A DNA stretch of 64,000 nt, from positions 1 to 64,000 of the forward strand of contig JAHCBB010000017.1 of assembly GCA_019634635.1 (NCBI GenBank), in the 5' to 3' direction. The notes below the pieces were generated by a model, which searched no databases, was not told the DNA's origin, and worked only from the letters and a program-made list of their open reading frames with translations. Origin of the DNA: Verrucomicrobiia bacterium (GTDB lineage: Bacteria > Verrucomicrobiota > Verrucomicrobiia > Limisphaerales > UBA9464). Below are positions 29,301 to 35,053 of this stretch, piece after piece. The first letter of the stretch is position 1. Each line of letters opens with the position of its first letter. Both the position numbers and the translations under genes were made by a program.

Positions 29301-29743
29301 TTGGTGCGATCTCCTGCCGTCAGAGCACTCTCCCAGGCGGACCACGGTTCATCGAAGGGCACCAACAGGGGCGCCGCCAGGCCGTTGAATCCCGCAGGAT
29401 AAGACCCGGCGGTGTAGTAGTCGTCATCCAGCGGGGCATTGGCCTCCGGTTGAAACTGCGGATCCCCGGCAATCCGCGTCACCTGACCGGGCGCGAGGTC
29501 GTTCTTGTTGTTCTGCGAGGGAAACTCGGAATTCCTTGACGTCGTCGTCGGATGGTATGTCCCGATCTGCCACAGGAGCCTGTCCGCCGCCATCGCAGGA
29601 GCAAGTCCAAGGATGCTTCCAAATAGAGCCGCAAGGCGCCATCGGTTGTGGGGGACCACCACGGGATTGCAGCATCCGCTGCGGGACGCGCAAGCGCAAA
29701 CAGGCCAGAATGCAACAAAAGGGCGCATCCCCAAGTTGGCCAA
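17324..29743 (-). CDS. Giant secreted multidomain surface protein (cadherin-like repeats, glycosidase-like core, carbohydrate-binding ends)
   Basis: 4139 codons. N-terminal export signal (WRLAALFGSILGLAPAMAAD, ending near residue 53; a second ATG at 29728 is possible). Approximate order in residues: unnamed module A copy 1 (54-260); ten cadherin-like/He_PIG-type repeats (260-1215); module A copy 2 (1215-1418); two repeats (1420-1605); glycosidase-like barrel (1614-2134) with DMNIEIIGNGGCYCDECN; a chitobiase-C-like beta domain (2134-2211); a LamG-like domain (2214-2441); eleven repeats (2441-3488); module A copy 3 (3489-3698); one repeat; an Ig-like segment; a CBM6/35-like domain (3870-4018); and a C-terminal beta tail. 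Repeat consensus includes TDPDLPxNxLxYSL and PPLSATNxFT. No sortase or PEP-CTERM signal seen. It ends 109 bases before apsD on the same strand. Confidence 0.85.
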   Translation of the reverse strand: MANLGMRPFVAFWPVCACASRSGCCNPVVVPHNRWRLAALFGSILGLAPAMAADRLLWQIGTYHPTTTSRNSEFPSQNNKNDLAPGQVTRIAGDPQFQPEANAPLDDDYYTAGSYPAGFNGLAAPLLVPFDEPWSAWESALTAGDRTNRLHFVLSPAQVAPGSRIRFEIRYPDALLMINNVKQGFGSHDIIMRFKNASGLATVLDTRTLTQAATVAVEVEAAAISASAGPNSVEFVRTGPVLSGYSHSLGMAYVRIESTPAVLNTPPVPGPVALQVIPELELFQLQLTATDAHTGPEGLVYSLISGPDGLSVSPFGLVNWIPAEAQGPSTHAVAARVTDNGIPPLSATNEFAIAVLEINRAPVWLPEGDATLTELALFQRTLMATDPDLPANALSYELINGPEGMVVSAAGLLAWTPVAAQAPSTNVVVVRVVDDGEPPLSATNTFTVYMDSINRPPVFDPVAEVAIEELVPFQLALTASDPNGPSDVLRFSLILGPEGLTVSEEGLLDWTATEAQGPSTNAVAVRVTDNGIPPLSATNEFAIVVLEINRAPEWVPEEDATLTELALFQRTLMATDPDLPANALSYALLSGPEGMVVSAAGLLAWTPVAAQAPSTNVVVVRVVDDGVPPLSATNTFTVYMDSINRPPVFDPVAEVAIEELVPFQLALTASDPNGASDVLRFSLILGPEGLTVSEEGLLNWTATEAQGPSTNAVVVRVTDNGVPPLSATNEFAIVVLEINRAPEWVPEGDATLTELALFQRTLMATDPDLPANGLSYSLLSGPEGMVVSAAGLLAWTPVAAQAPSTNVVVVRVVDDGVPPLSATNTFTVYVDSINRPPVFDPVAEPVIEELVPFQLALTASDPNGSADVLRFSLILGPEGLTVSEEGLLNWTATESQGPSTNAVVVRVTDNGIPPLSATNELAIVVLEINRAPEWVPEEDATLTELALFQRTLMATDPDLPANALSYSLLSGPEGMVVSAAGLLGWTPVAAQAPSTNVVVVRVVDDGVPPLSATNTFTVYMDSINRPPVFDPVAEVAIEELVPFQLALTATDPDLPPEVLTFSLISGPEGLAISEGGLLSWTPTEGQGPSTNVVRVRVVDSGIPPLGATNEVTIVVLEVNRPPAFAAVSDQQIGALLPLRFSVTATDPDLPGNLLIYSVLEGPEGLAISAEGEVTWVPAEAQALQVHPVILQVTDNGTPPFSDTATLQIEVAASRSAWFVGADDATGSGNSEFSTQNNQNDLPPGRVTRLPGDPAYVAATNPTADDDHYLAGAYPAGFNGLPAPLSVPFDEPFKAWEGALTQGDRTNRLHFILGPSRAESDGTIRISLEFQSASQIVNGASVGFGDHDIVIRMRNASGLQTVLFSSRVSARTNVVILLPNPGAGVSAGPNTLEFVRTGPIVTQSSILFDYIAIEALDPNRNAPVFAVHPPLEVDEHQTLSVDITATDVETPAHRLTYTMIGGPAGAVLTPAGRLTWTPTEDDGDTVKVVHVEVTDDGLPSRSTRQEILIVVREANSPPVVPSVAPRTTEGVTPISFLLTAFDPDTPANAFAWQKLSGPPSLTISPDGLVAWAPHPSDVPSTHVVEFAVTDDGVPPMSTTGQFIVFVNRPGQPPEPTVSSLLSDFTRPATHWNRSDVILSSRVYHEKPTYQMTHRVNGVNVPILLDTFEAFDAFFANRMEWVFWLQAYDDRMLNTAAQRGVQLSLTIDPNIRDYFSQSLTSATYTIGRVKNINNEPAARTDHLNSGKYPGCARREDFRNVWIEHALALINRNPAVVQTLQMDAVDMNIEIIGNGGCYCDECNTGFRQYLSTNLTPAELTQAGVGDVAVFSYRDYLKSRGQDPVKFISVGSPVLKDAFVNFQTANTLEFYTVVHAAITNHFGRQIKFSANTRSSSQAIEERHDLFMRECNTSDPAAIYDTFLKQAALDDKPLALTYDGSYLVAEHRRFTASGYAAGGNVIVPWDTYIIPQDYNAPSQGRFYGTVADFAPILGFVRAMSRYLDGYEDAGFFNASRSDPRYPVEPLFVENRSAASVTIRATRTRQDPVVVHMIRSSPADADPIVLSLNPEAFFGTAMKKTLYTLRPYDAGIHNAARLTKDYSALAVDITPEGFSDRSLTQLEIPPFDLWAILVLEPAPGALVQPAIVTRRDMIHANQEVRIVNAGKGTIRYTLDGSDPVSTSPEYSGPLRIHEASTIKARSFLGGNATPVSTVVVRGVPVFDVAKNPATKLWLRPWVDLKGLSHNAPVTSWSPSVGPVVRAPTGSLPNLAINTPPVYRTNVINGAPGVYFNGTNCLSAGGLMNTAGIPQNFTVVMTTHSEDGDFGMCGNGSNGGGGVPRFYMTRKQFSYGDPETTIGLSPSPGVDLMAVRMGADGRIEVFKNGQLAGIRNASVVNAFGSGGSFAVPWGKPSKVPSGTLGEVIVFNRALTDAELESIHLTRLARLFGTNKPPVVVPVPLQILQEHEPFQLQMDASDDDTPSDELVHSLLTGPRGLQVTARGLLTWTPGEDQGPLIHQVDVVVTDDGTPPRSATNSFSLVVVEVNEPPVFAPLEVVEIEVGHPLAWTLDAVDADVPQNLLQYQLITGPDGLEIASWGEVLWTPDAAQGPSTNRVVVSVTDDGHPPMSAELDFTVVVYERNDPPVLGPLTDAVTDELIEFQRLLTAWDLETPASGLTYSLVSGPAGLTVSPGGVLSWTPSESQGPSTQLVTVRVTDGGMRPKSTLGSFTIVVREVNRPPVPGLVEDQSIQELVPHELMLTATDGDLPPNGLFYSLVGGPEGLDVSAAGLLSWTPSEAQGPSTNVIMVRVTDDGEPPLSATNVFTIVVDSVNQAPVFNPIGEVSTDELVHLQLMLTATDPDLPADRLSFSLASGPEGLTVAGDGLLSWTPTEAQGPLTHVVTVRVTDDGEPPLSATNAFTIAVREINLPPGFDPVEDATIPKLVPFELALSASDPDLPVNALSYSLVSGPDGLSVSTDGLLTWTPAAEQGPSTHEVRVRVTDNGVPPLSATNAFTLSVESINLAPVFDPVADVSTDELVPFQVTLTAADPDLSGDLLIFSLVSGPEGLTVAEGGLVEWTPGEAQGPSTNVVAVRVSDRGEPPLSATNTFKILVREVNLPPELYPLADAAIPELALFEVALTATDPDLPGNELSYSLVSGPEGLLINSEGLLRWTPAETQGPSTNVVTVRVTDSGEPPLSATNAFTLVVLETNRAPEIVPIPDAHLEPLLLFTRTLTASDPDLPPNQLVFSLVSGPEGLVVAPGGGLSWTPAAHQAISTNVVVVRVTDDGEPPLEATREFTLVVEGFNAAPVFEAVPETIVNELEPLVLELLATDADDPPQSLFFSLIQGPMGLAVSEGGGLAWTPMEGQGPSTNAVKVRVRDNGEPPRSATNEFTIVVREVNLPPVFEPVSDREARALSLLSFSVTALDPDLPANLLTFSLMEGPPGLAVSASGEVTWVPAADQGPQRHPVTLRVSDDGEPALSDMITFEIEVTASRSAWLVGVDDATGGGNSEFSPQNNLNDLPPGRVTRLAGDPDYVEAANPTADDDHYLAGEYPAGFNSLTAALSVPFDEPFKAWEGALTQGDRTNRLHFILTPGQAEADGGLGISFEFQSATQTVNGSGVGFGNHDIVVRIRNAAGEATVLFADRISARTNVVLRRSNAAAGISAGPNTLEFVRTGPIVTQSSILFDYIAIEALPPNRNAPVFAALPALEVNALETVSLDVSASDVETPRDRLLHERVHGPANAVVTPSGQLTWTPQASDGGTTTLITVKATDDGIPARSATNELVIHVREVDLAAPVVSAPASPGPGAPFWLRLEVDRNFGFWSTNGGPFVAFSTAGTNLWINETTALEFFGRETGGDAGPTHSRVYTIVGEAPSASSTIGIEAERYHSITEPMRVNAFADPEASGGYYVSVSSAPAATAAAPASGQVAYVFTVPTAGTYSIRARVKAPTANSDSFWVRMDSGAWSSWNGFYGRTAAEAESFRWVGVYGASPTTPLEYELAAGAHLLTIAYREPNTLLDRIEIAPSGDAGGAVALAGAPSNTDLVAWLKRADHRVGYSILRVEGVEYLAMTYNEALPVPAGIIYRPRAGADLADLSADEVVPVSAVVAEGRRMVTVRDWWPMSAGAQRFLLLEISLADDQAAR
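26601..28880 (-). repeat. 570-bp tandem duplications inside the giant gene
   Basis: Four copies of a 570-base (190-codon) unit follow each other. The 20-mer CGGATCGAACACCGGCGGCC recurs at 26651, 27221, 27791 and 28361, exactly 570 bases apart. Each unit encodes two different ~95-residue cadherin-like domains (the INRPPVFDPVAE type and the INRAPEWVPE type). Copies are nearly identical in DNA, with scattered changes, so the expansion is recent or kept uniform by recombination. The outermost copies diverge gradually. Confidence 0.92.
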
Positions 29744-29919
29744 AGTCGCTCCGTGCCGGTGGAGCGAAGGGACTCTGGGAGTTCAAACAGCAGGCGGTTC
29801 GTCGAAGGTTCCAGCAATCGCTGCGGACTTCCGGTTCTGGGAGGCACCCTTGCGTCGGGCGCCACCCGAACTTCCGCTTGCCTCCGCAGTCGGGTTCCGC
29901 AACGTCTCCGCGCTTTCGT
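29744..29919. promoter_or_regulatory. Divergent intergenic region between the giant gene and the aminotransferase
   Basis: The 176 bases between two divergently transcribed start codons must hold both promoters. I see no clear -35/-10 pair, palindrome or riboswitch-like fold in it. Confidence 0.3.
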
Positions 29920-31098
29920 ATGCAACTCCCGATCGCGCACCGTGCGGCCTCGCTTACACCGTCCGTCACCCTCGCCATTGACGCGCGGGCCAAGCAGATG
30001 AAGGCGGAAGGCCTGGACGTCGTGGGCTTCGGCGCCGGCGAACCGGACTTTGACACCCCTCAGCACATCAAGGATGCCGCCGCGGCCGCGCTGGCCGCCG
30101 GATTCACGAAGTATACGCCGAGTTCGGGCATCCCCGAACTGCGCCAGGCCATTGCCGACAAGTTTCTCCGGGAGAACGGTCTCCGGTTCGAGCCGTCCCA
30201 GATCATCGTGAGCAACGGCGGGAAGCACTCCTGCTACAACGCGATCCTGGCCACCTGCCAGGAGGGGGATGAGGTGTTGATTCCGGCGCCCTACTGGCTG
30301 AGCTATCCCGAAATGGTGAAGCTGGCGGGTGCCACCCCGGTGATCCTGCCCACCAGCGACCGCACCGAGTTCAAGGTCACCCCCGATCAATTGCGCGCCG
30401 CGATCACACCGCGCAGCCGGCTTTTCATCCTCAACTCGCCGAGCAACCCCACCGGCACCGTGTATTCGCCTGAGGAAGTCCGCGCGCTCGGAGACGTGTG
30501 CGTCGAACGGGGCGTGCTGATCCTGAGCGACGAGATCTACGAGCACCTGCTCTATGACGGTGCGCAACACCGGTCGGTGGCCGGCTTCAGCCCGACCCAC
30601 GCGGCCCAGACCATCATCGTGCACGGGTTCGCCAAGGCCTGGAGCATGACCGGGTGGCGCCTGGGATTCCTGGCGGCCCCCGGGCCGGTTGCGAAGGCGA
30701 TTGACGCCATACAGTCGCACAGCACGAGCAACCCCTGTTCCTTCGCCCAGAAGGGCGGCCTGGCGGCATTGACCGGCCCGCAGGACCACCTGCCCGGGTG
30801 GCTCGCCGAATTTGCCCGGCGCCGCACGCTCGCCTGGGAACGGTTGAATGCCATCCCCGGCATCACCTGTGTCAACAGCCGGGGCGCCTTCTACCTGTTC
30901 CCAAACATCAGCGGGACCGGGCTGCGCTCCGCCGAGTTTTGCGCCCGTCTGCTCGATGAGGAACGCGTGGCGGCCGTGCCAGGAATCGCCTTTGGCGCGG
31001 ACGCGTACATCCGCCTCAGCTACGCCACGAACCTGGCCAGCATTGAGAAGGGTTTGGAACGGATGGAGCGGTTTGTGCGGCGGCTCATGGGGGCCTGA
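29920..31098 (+). CDS. aspC: Class I pyridoxal-phosphate aminotransferase (aspartate aminotransferase type)
   Basis: 392 residues from the ATG at 29920; the open frame continues upstream but only shadows the giant gene. Fold-type I markers are all present: substrate loop GAGEPDFDTP, NSPSNPTGTVYSPEE (Asn that anchors the cofactor ring), LSDEIYEHL, the Schiff-base lysine in HGFAKAWSMTGWRLG (Lys239) and the C-terminal IRLSYA arginine that binds the substrate carboxylate. This is the subgroup Ib aspartate (or aspartate/prephenate) aminotransferase, interconverting aspartate and oxaloacetate. It is followed after 195 bases by folC. Confidence 0.92.
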   Translation: MQLPIAHRAASLTPSVTLAIDARAKQMKAEGLDVVGFGAGEPDFDTPQHIKDAAAAALAAGFTKYTPSSGIPELRQAIADKFLRENGLRFEPSQIIVSNGGKHSCYNAILATCQEGDEVLIPAPYWLSYPEMVKLAGATPVILPTSDRTEFKVTPDQLRAAITPRSRLFILNSPSNPTGTVYSPEEVRALGDVCVERGVLILSDEIYEHLLYDGAQHRSVAGFSPTHAAQTIIVHGFAKAWSMTGWRLGFLAAPGPVAKAIDAIQSHSTSNPCSFAQKGGLAALTGPQDHLPGWLAEFARRRTLAWERLNAIPGITCVNSRGAFYLFPNISGTGLRSAEFCARLLDEERVAAVPGIAFGADAYIRLSYATNLASIEKGLERMERFVRRLMGA

Positions 31099-31293
31099 CC
31101 CGGCGGTGCGGATCCCGCTCCCCTGCGCCCTCCAGCGGCGGGTTGAAGGTCCTCCCCGGGCGTCCGCGCACGGCGTTCCCACGGGCCCGGCTCGCAGCGA
31201 CACGTCAAGCCGGGGTCGCACCGCCAGCCACACGGATTACGTCGGGCGTGCGATGGGACTTGCGACCGTCCCAGACCGCGGGAGGGTGTCGGG

Positions 31294-32601
31294 GTGTCGC
31301 CCGCTGCTGCACTGGAATACCTCGCGTCCCTTGGGCAGTTCGGAATGCAACCCGGACTGGAAACCACCCGCCGTCTGTGCGCCGCCGCCGGCAATCCCGA
31401 GAGCGGTCTGCGCTTCATTCACGTCGCGGGTACCAACGGGAAGGGTTCGGTGTGTGCCTTCCTCGACTGCGTCTACCGGACGGCAGGCTACCGGGTGGGA
31501 CTCTACACCTCCCCCCATCTGGTCCGGTTCGGTGAACGCATCCGCATCAATGGCGCTCCCCTCTCCAATGAGGCGCTGGCCGGAAGCGTGGCGGCATTCC
31601 GGGAGATCGCCGGGCGTTGTCCGGGTCCATCCCCCACCTTGTTTGAGGCGGCCACGGTCATGGCCTTGCGGGAGTTCGCCGCCGCTTCGGTGGATGTCGC
31701 GATTTGGGAAACGGGGCTCGGGGGCCGGCTGGACGCCACCAATGTGGTCATGCCCCTCGCCACCGTGGTCACCAATGTCGGGCTGGACCACCAGCACATC
31801 CTGGGTTCCACCCTCGACAGAATCGCGGCCGAGAAGGCGGGGATCTTCAAGCCGGGCGTTCCGGCGTTGACGGCCGCCGAGGATCCGGATGCGCGGGCCG
31901 TCCTGGAGTACCGCGCCCGGGAACTCGACGCCCCGTTTCTCGCCGTCGGCGCGCCCGAGGCCGCTGCGTTGACCGTCGCGCCCGGCCTTCGAGGAGCCCA
32001 CCAGCGCCTGAATGCCGCACTGGCGGCGGCCACGATCCGCATGCTTCGGGTGTGGCTTCCGGTGGGTGACGACGCCCTCCGCGAGGGACTGGCATCCACG
32101 CGGTGGCCCGGACGCCTTCAGGAGATCCGTCGTGGTTCCCAAATCCTGGTGCTGGATGGCGCGCATAATCTGCCGGCGGTCCTGGCCGTGAAGGCCGCCC
32201 TTACGGAGGTTCTCCCCGGGGTTCGTCCCACCGTCATTGTGGGCATGCTCGCGGACAAGGACTGGCGGTCCATGATCCGGGAGCTCACCCCCCTGGCCGG
32301 CCGCCTCATCACCGTACCGGTGGACAGCCACCGCAGCGTCAGCCCCGGTGAACTGAAGGCGGCAGTGATCGCGACCGGGATGGGAAGACCGGTCCGGGCC
32401 GCCACCTCGCTGGATGAGGCGTTGCGCTGGGCGGTGTCCGACCCCGCGGTGCTGCTCACCGGCTCGCTGTACCTCATCGGCGAGGCACTGGAACGGCTGG
32501 AGGCAACCGGCAGCGTGCCGGCGGGAGAGCGGTCACTCAACGAGTGGACCCCGCCCGGCATCGTCTCCACGATCCGCTCCCGTTCCACGCCAACCGGTTG
32601 A
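31294..32601 (+). CDS. folC: Bifunctional folylpolyglutamate/dihydrofolate synthase
   Basis: 435 residues from a GTG start at 31294. Mur-ligase family: P-loop HVAGTNGKGSVCAFLD, substrate loop YTSPHLVRFGERIRING, the metal/catalytic block ETGLGGRLDATNVV, and the C-terminal LDGAHNLPAV with VGMLADKDW. It adds glutamate to folates in the cytoplasm and may also make dihydrofolate from dihydropteroate. Length is normal, with a ~30-residue C-terminal extension rich in Pro/Arg/Ser. The next gene starts about 46 bases downstream on the same strand. Confidence 0.94.
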   Translation: MSPAAALEYLASLGQFGMQPGLETTRRLCAAAGNPESGLRFIHVAGTNGKGSVCAFLDCVYRTAGYRVGLYTSPHLVRFGERIRINGAPLSNEALAGSVAAFREIAGRCPGPSPTLFEAATVMALREFAAASVDVAIWETGLGGRLDATNVVMPLATVVTNVGLDHQHILGSTLDRIAAEKAGIFKPGVPALTAAEDPDARAVLEYRARELDAPFLAVGAPEAAALTVAPGLRGAHQRLNAALAAATIRMLRVWLPVGDDALREGLASTRWPGRLQEIRRGSQILVLDGAHNLPAVLAVKAALTEVLPGVRPTVIVGMLADKDWRSMIRELTPLAGRLITVPVDSHRSVSPGELKAAVIATGMGRPVRAATSLDEALRWAVSDPAVLLTGSLYLIGEALERLEATGSVPAGERSLNEWTPPGIVSTIRSRSTPTG

Positions 32602-32647
32602 CGTTTCCAGGGTCGCCAGCGGCCCGCGGCCGAAACACACTCCGCGT

Positions 32648-34204
32648 GTGGTGTCCTCAACCGTTGCCCCGGTCTTGCCGCTGCTCAGTCGCGCCCAGCG
32701 GCGCTTTCTGTACCTGACCGCCCTCGTCAACGGGGCGGCCATCATGATCGTGGAAATTCTGGGGGCAAAAATGCTGGCACCCTACCTGGGCACCTCGCAC
32801 TTCGTGTGGACCGCCCAGATCGGCATGGCGATGGTCTCGCTGGCGGCCGGCTACTACCTGGGGGGGCGTCTGTCGGATGCCGCTGCGGGTTTGAACCGGC
32901 TCTACGCGGCCATGCTGGCCGCCGCCGCATACCTCGCCCTCACGGTGATCGGCGTGCGTCCCGTCGCGGAGAAGTGTCTGGATCTGCCGCTGCCCGTGGG
33001 ATCGTTGCTCGCCTCGATGTTCCTGTTTTTTGTGCCCCTGTCATTGCTGGCGATGACCGCGCCGTTCCTGGTGCGATTTCTCACCCATCAACTGCAGCAG
33101 GTCGGCGGCGCCGTGGGCAGGCTGACGTCGCTGAGCACCGTGGGCAGCCTTCTTGGGACGGCTCTGATCGGGTATCTCCTCATCCCGCTGATGCCCAATT
33201 CGCTCACGATGGCATTAACCGCAGCCCTGGTGGCCGTCGTGGCGGTGGCCCACTTCGTCGTCTGGGGCCGGCGTGCAGGCGCGGCAACGGCCGCGGCCGC
33301 CGCCGTCGCCCTGCTGGCAACCCTCGGGGTGCGTCGGGACCTGCGGCTGGAATATTCCCATGTGAAGCAGCTCCACCGGGGCAACTCGAACTTCGGCCAG
33401 CTCCAGGTGATGGAGACGTCGTCCGGCTCCCGCCGGTTCTACGTCAACGACTACCTCATCCAGAACACCTACATTCCGCAGACCCGACAAAGCGCCTCGG
33501 TGTTCACCTACGCCCTGCACGGGCTGGCCCGAATGCACGTGGAGCCGCTCCGCTCGGTGCTGTGCATCGGCCTCGGGATCGGCATCGTGCCAGCCCAACT
33601 CGCGCGGGAGGGGGTCCAGGTGGACGTTGTTGAGATCAATCCGGCTGTCGTTCCCGTCGCCGAGCAGTTCTTCGACCTCGACCCGTCGGTGATGAACCTG
33701 ACAATTGGCGACGGCCGCCAGTTCCTGAACCGCTGCACGAACCGGTACGACGCGATCCTGCTCGACGCGTTCCTGGGCGACTCGTCGCCCGCCCACCTCA
33801 TGACCCGCGAGGCCTTCGAGACGATGCGCGAAGTGCTCCTGCCCGGGGGCGTGCTGGTGATCAACTGCTTCGGGGAGACACGCCAGGGGAAGGATTTCTT
33901 CCTCGCCTCCCTGATGAAGACCCTGCGCGCCGTGTTCCCGCACGTGGCGCTGCACGCCGCGGAGGGCGGCAACGCCTTCTTCGCCGCCTCGACATCGCCG
34001 CTGCAGGTGCACCAGCGGGTGGATCCGCGAACCGTCCATCCGGTGGTCCGCGAGGAGGTCGTGCGGGTGTTGTCCCGCACGCAGGAGACGGATCCAGGTC
34101 ACGGACGGATCCTGACCGACGATTTCAACCCGGTGGAGTTCCACGATGCGGCCAACCGCGAGCGCCTGCGCCGCAATCTGGCCCGCGGCATGCAGGAATT
34201 GTAG
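32648..34204 (+). CDS. Membrane-bound spermidine-synthase-like (fused MFS-like/SpeE) protein
   Basis: About 518 residues. The start is uncertain: GTG codons at 32648 or 32651 suit best, because the next ATG falls inside the first membrane helix. Residues ~15-230 contain 6-7 hydrophobic segments (YLTALVNGAAIMIVEILGAK; FLFFVPLSLLAMTAPFLVRF). The C-terminal half is a Rossmann methyltransferase-type domain of the spermidine synthase family, with VLCIGLGIGIVPAQLAREG, VDVVEINPAVVPVAEQFF and YDAILLDAFLGDSSPAHL. Such fusions are common in bacteria and mostly uncharacterised; polyamine synthesis is not demonstrated. A fused transporter plus aminopropyltransferase-like enzyme is the best description. 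Confidence 0.8.
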   Translation: MVSSTVAPVLPLLSRAQRRFLYLTALVNGAAIMIVEILGAKMLAPYLGTSHFVWTAQIGMAMVSLAAGYYLGGRLSDAAAGLNRLYAAMLAAAAYLALTVIGVRPVAEKCLDLPLPVGSLLASMFLFFVPLSLLAMTAPFLVRFLTHQLQQVGGAVGRLTSLSTVGSLLGTALIGYLLIPLMPNSLTMALTAALVAVVAVAHFVVWGRRAGAATAAAAAVALLATLGVRRDLRLEYSHVKQLHRGNSNFGQLQVMETSSGSRRFYVNDYLIQNTYIPQTRQSASVFTYALHGLARMHVEPLRSVLCIGLGIGIVPAQLAREGVQVDVVEINPAVVPVAEQFFDLDPSVMNLTIGDGRQFLNRCTNRYDAILLDAFLGDSSPAHLMTREAFETMREVLLPGGVLVINCFGETRQGKDFFLASLMKTLRAVFPHVALHAAEGGNAFFAASTSPLQVHQRVDPRTVHPVVREEVVRVLSRTQETDPGHGRILTDDFNPVEFHDAANRERLRRNLARGMQEL

Positions 34205-34248
34205 CCGTCGTCGTCCGCAGCCCGCAATCCGCTGGGATCGTCACAAGA

Positions 34249-34281
34249 TTGACTCGCATTCCAATATTGACTTCGAGTCAA
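34249..34281 (+). promoter_or_regulatory. Palindromic operator candidate upstream of the TetR operon
   Basis: TTGACTCG (34249-34256) is the exact inverse of CGAGTCAA (34274-34281). In addition TTGACT-TCG-AGTCAA (34267-34281) is a perfect 6-bp palindrome with a 3-base centre. So TTGACT occurs three times in 33 bases, ending 20 bases before the GTG start of the TetR gene. This is the classic position and size for autorepression by a TetR dimer pair. The TTGACT motifs may double as -35 boxes; no good -10 was seen. Confidence 0.6.
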
Positions 34282-34300
34282 GCCATCACATCCTCGGCGC

Positions 34301-35053
34301 GTGGGCACTGGGGAACGCAGGACTCGGGAGCGCGAGGCGCGCGAGGCGCTGATGGTGGAGCATGCCGGGCGGTTGCTGCTGCGGGACGGCTTTCAGGGAC
34401 TGAACCTCGACGAACTGGCCCGGGCCATCGAGTACGCCAAGGGGACGATCTACCAGCATTTCGAGAGCAAGGAGGACCTGGCCCTGGCTGTGGCCACTCG
34501 GGAGCTGAAGGAGCGGGCGGACTTGTTTGAGCGGGCGGCCGGCTTCACCGGACGCAGCCGCGAGCGCATGCGCGCCGTGGGCGTGGCGTGCATCCAGTTC
34601 GCCATCGCGCATCCCACCTATTTCCAGATTGATCTGATGCTGCACGCCCGGTCGTTCTGGGAGGATGCCTCGGCCGCGCGACGCGAGGCCCATGGCCGCG
34701 AGGGGGAGCGCTGTCTCCGGGTTCTGGAGCGCATTGCGACGGAGGCGCAGGAGGCAGGGGACCTTCCGGCCACGCCTGCCGCGGGCGTGGTCTGCTTCAG
34801 TCTGATCGCGATCACAATGGGGAGTCACGCCATGGCGTTGGAGCCCGACATCCAGCGGCTGTGCCGGTTGTCCGATCCCACCGCGGCCACCCGGTTCAAC
34901 CAGGCTCTCGTCTGCGATGCGCTCGGATGGCGCCCCCTGCTCTCCGAATGGGATTATGCCGCCACCGACCGGCGGATCCGGGCGGAGGTGTTTCCCGAGG
35001 CCGGGTGGCTCTCCCCGCCCCCGGGACGCCCAAAGAGGAGGACCGTCGCATGA
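34301..35053 (+). CDS. TetR-family transcriptional regulator
   Basis: 250 residues from a GTG start. The N-terminal helix-turn-helix is canonical: HAGRLLLRDGFQGLNLDELARAIEYAKGTIYQHFESKEDLALAV. The C-terminal ligand-binding helices are variable (AIAHPTYFQIDLML). Its stop codon overlaps the ATG of the next gene (ATGA at 35050-35053), so it is co-translated with the export operon it precedes. It probably represses itself and the permease/ATPase/adaptor genes through the palindrome 20 bases upstream, and lets go when an exported compound binds. Confidence 0.92.
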   Translation: MGTGERRTREREAREALMVEHAGRLLLRDGFQGLNLDELARAIEYAKGTIYQHFESKEDLALAVATRELKERADLFERAAGFTGRSRERMRAVGVACIQFAIAHPTYFQIDLMLHARSFWEDASAARREAHGREGERCLRVLERIATEAQEAGDLPATPAAGVVCFSLIAITMGSHAMALEPDIQRLCRLSDPTAATRFNQALVCDALGWRPLLSEWDYAATDRRIRAEVFPEAGWLSPPPGRPKRRTVA

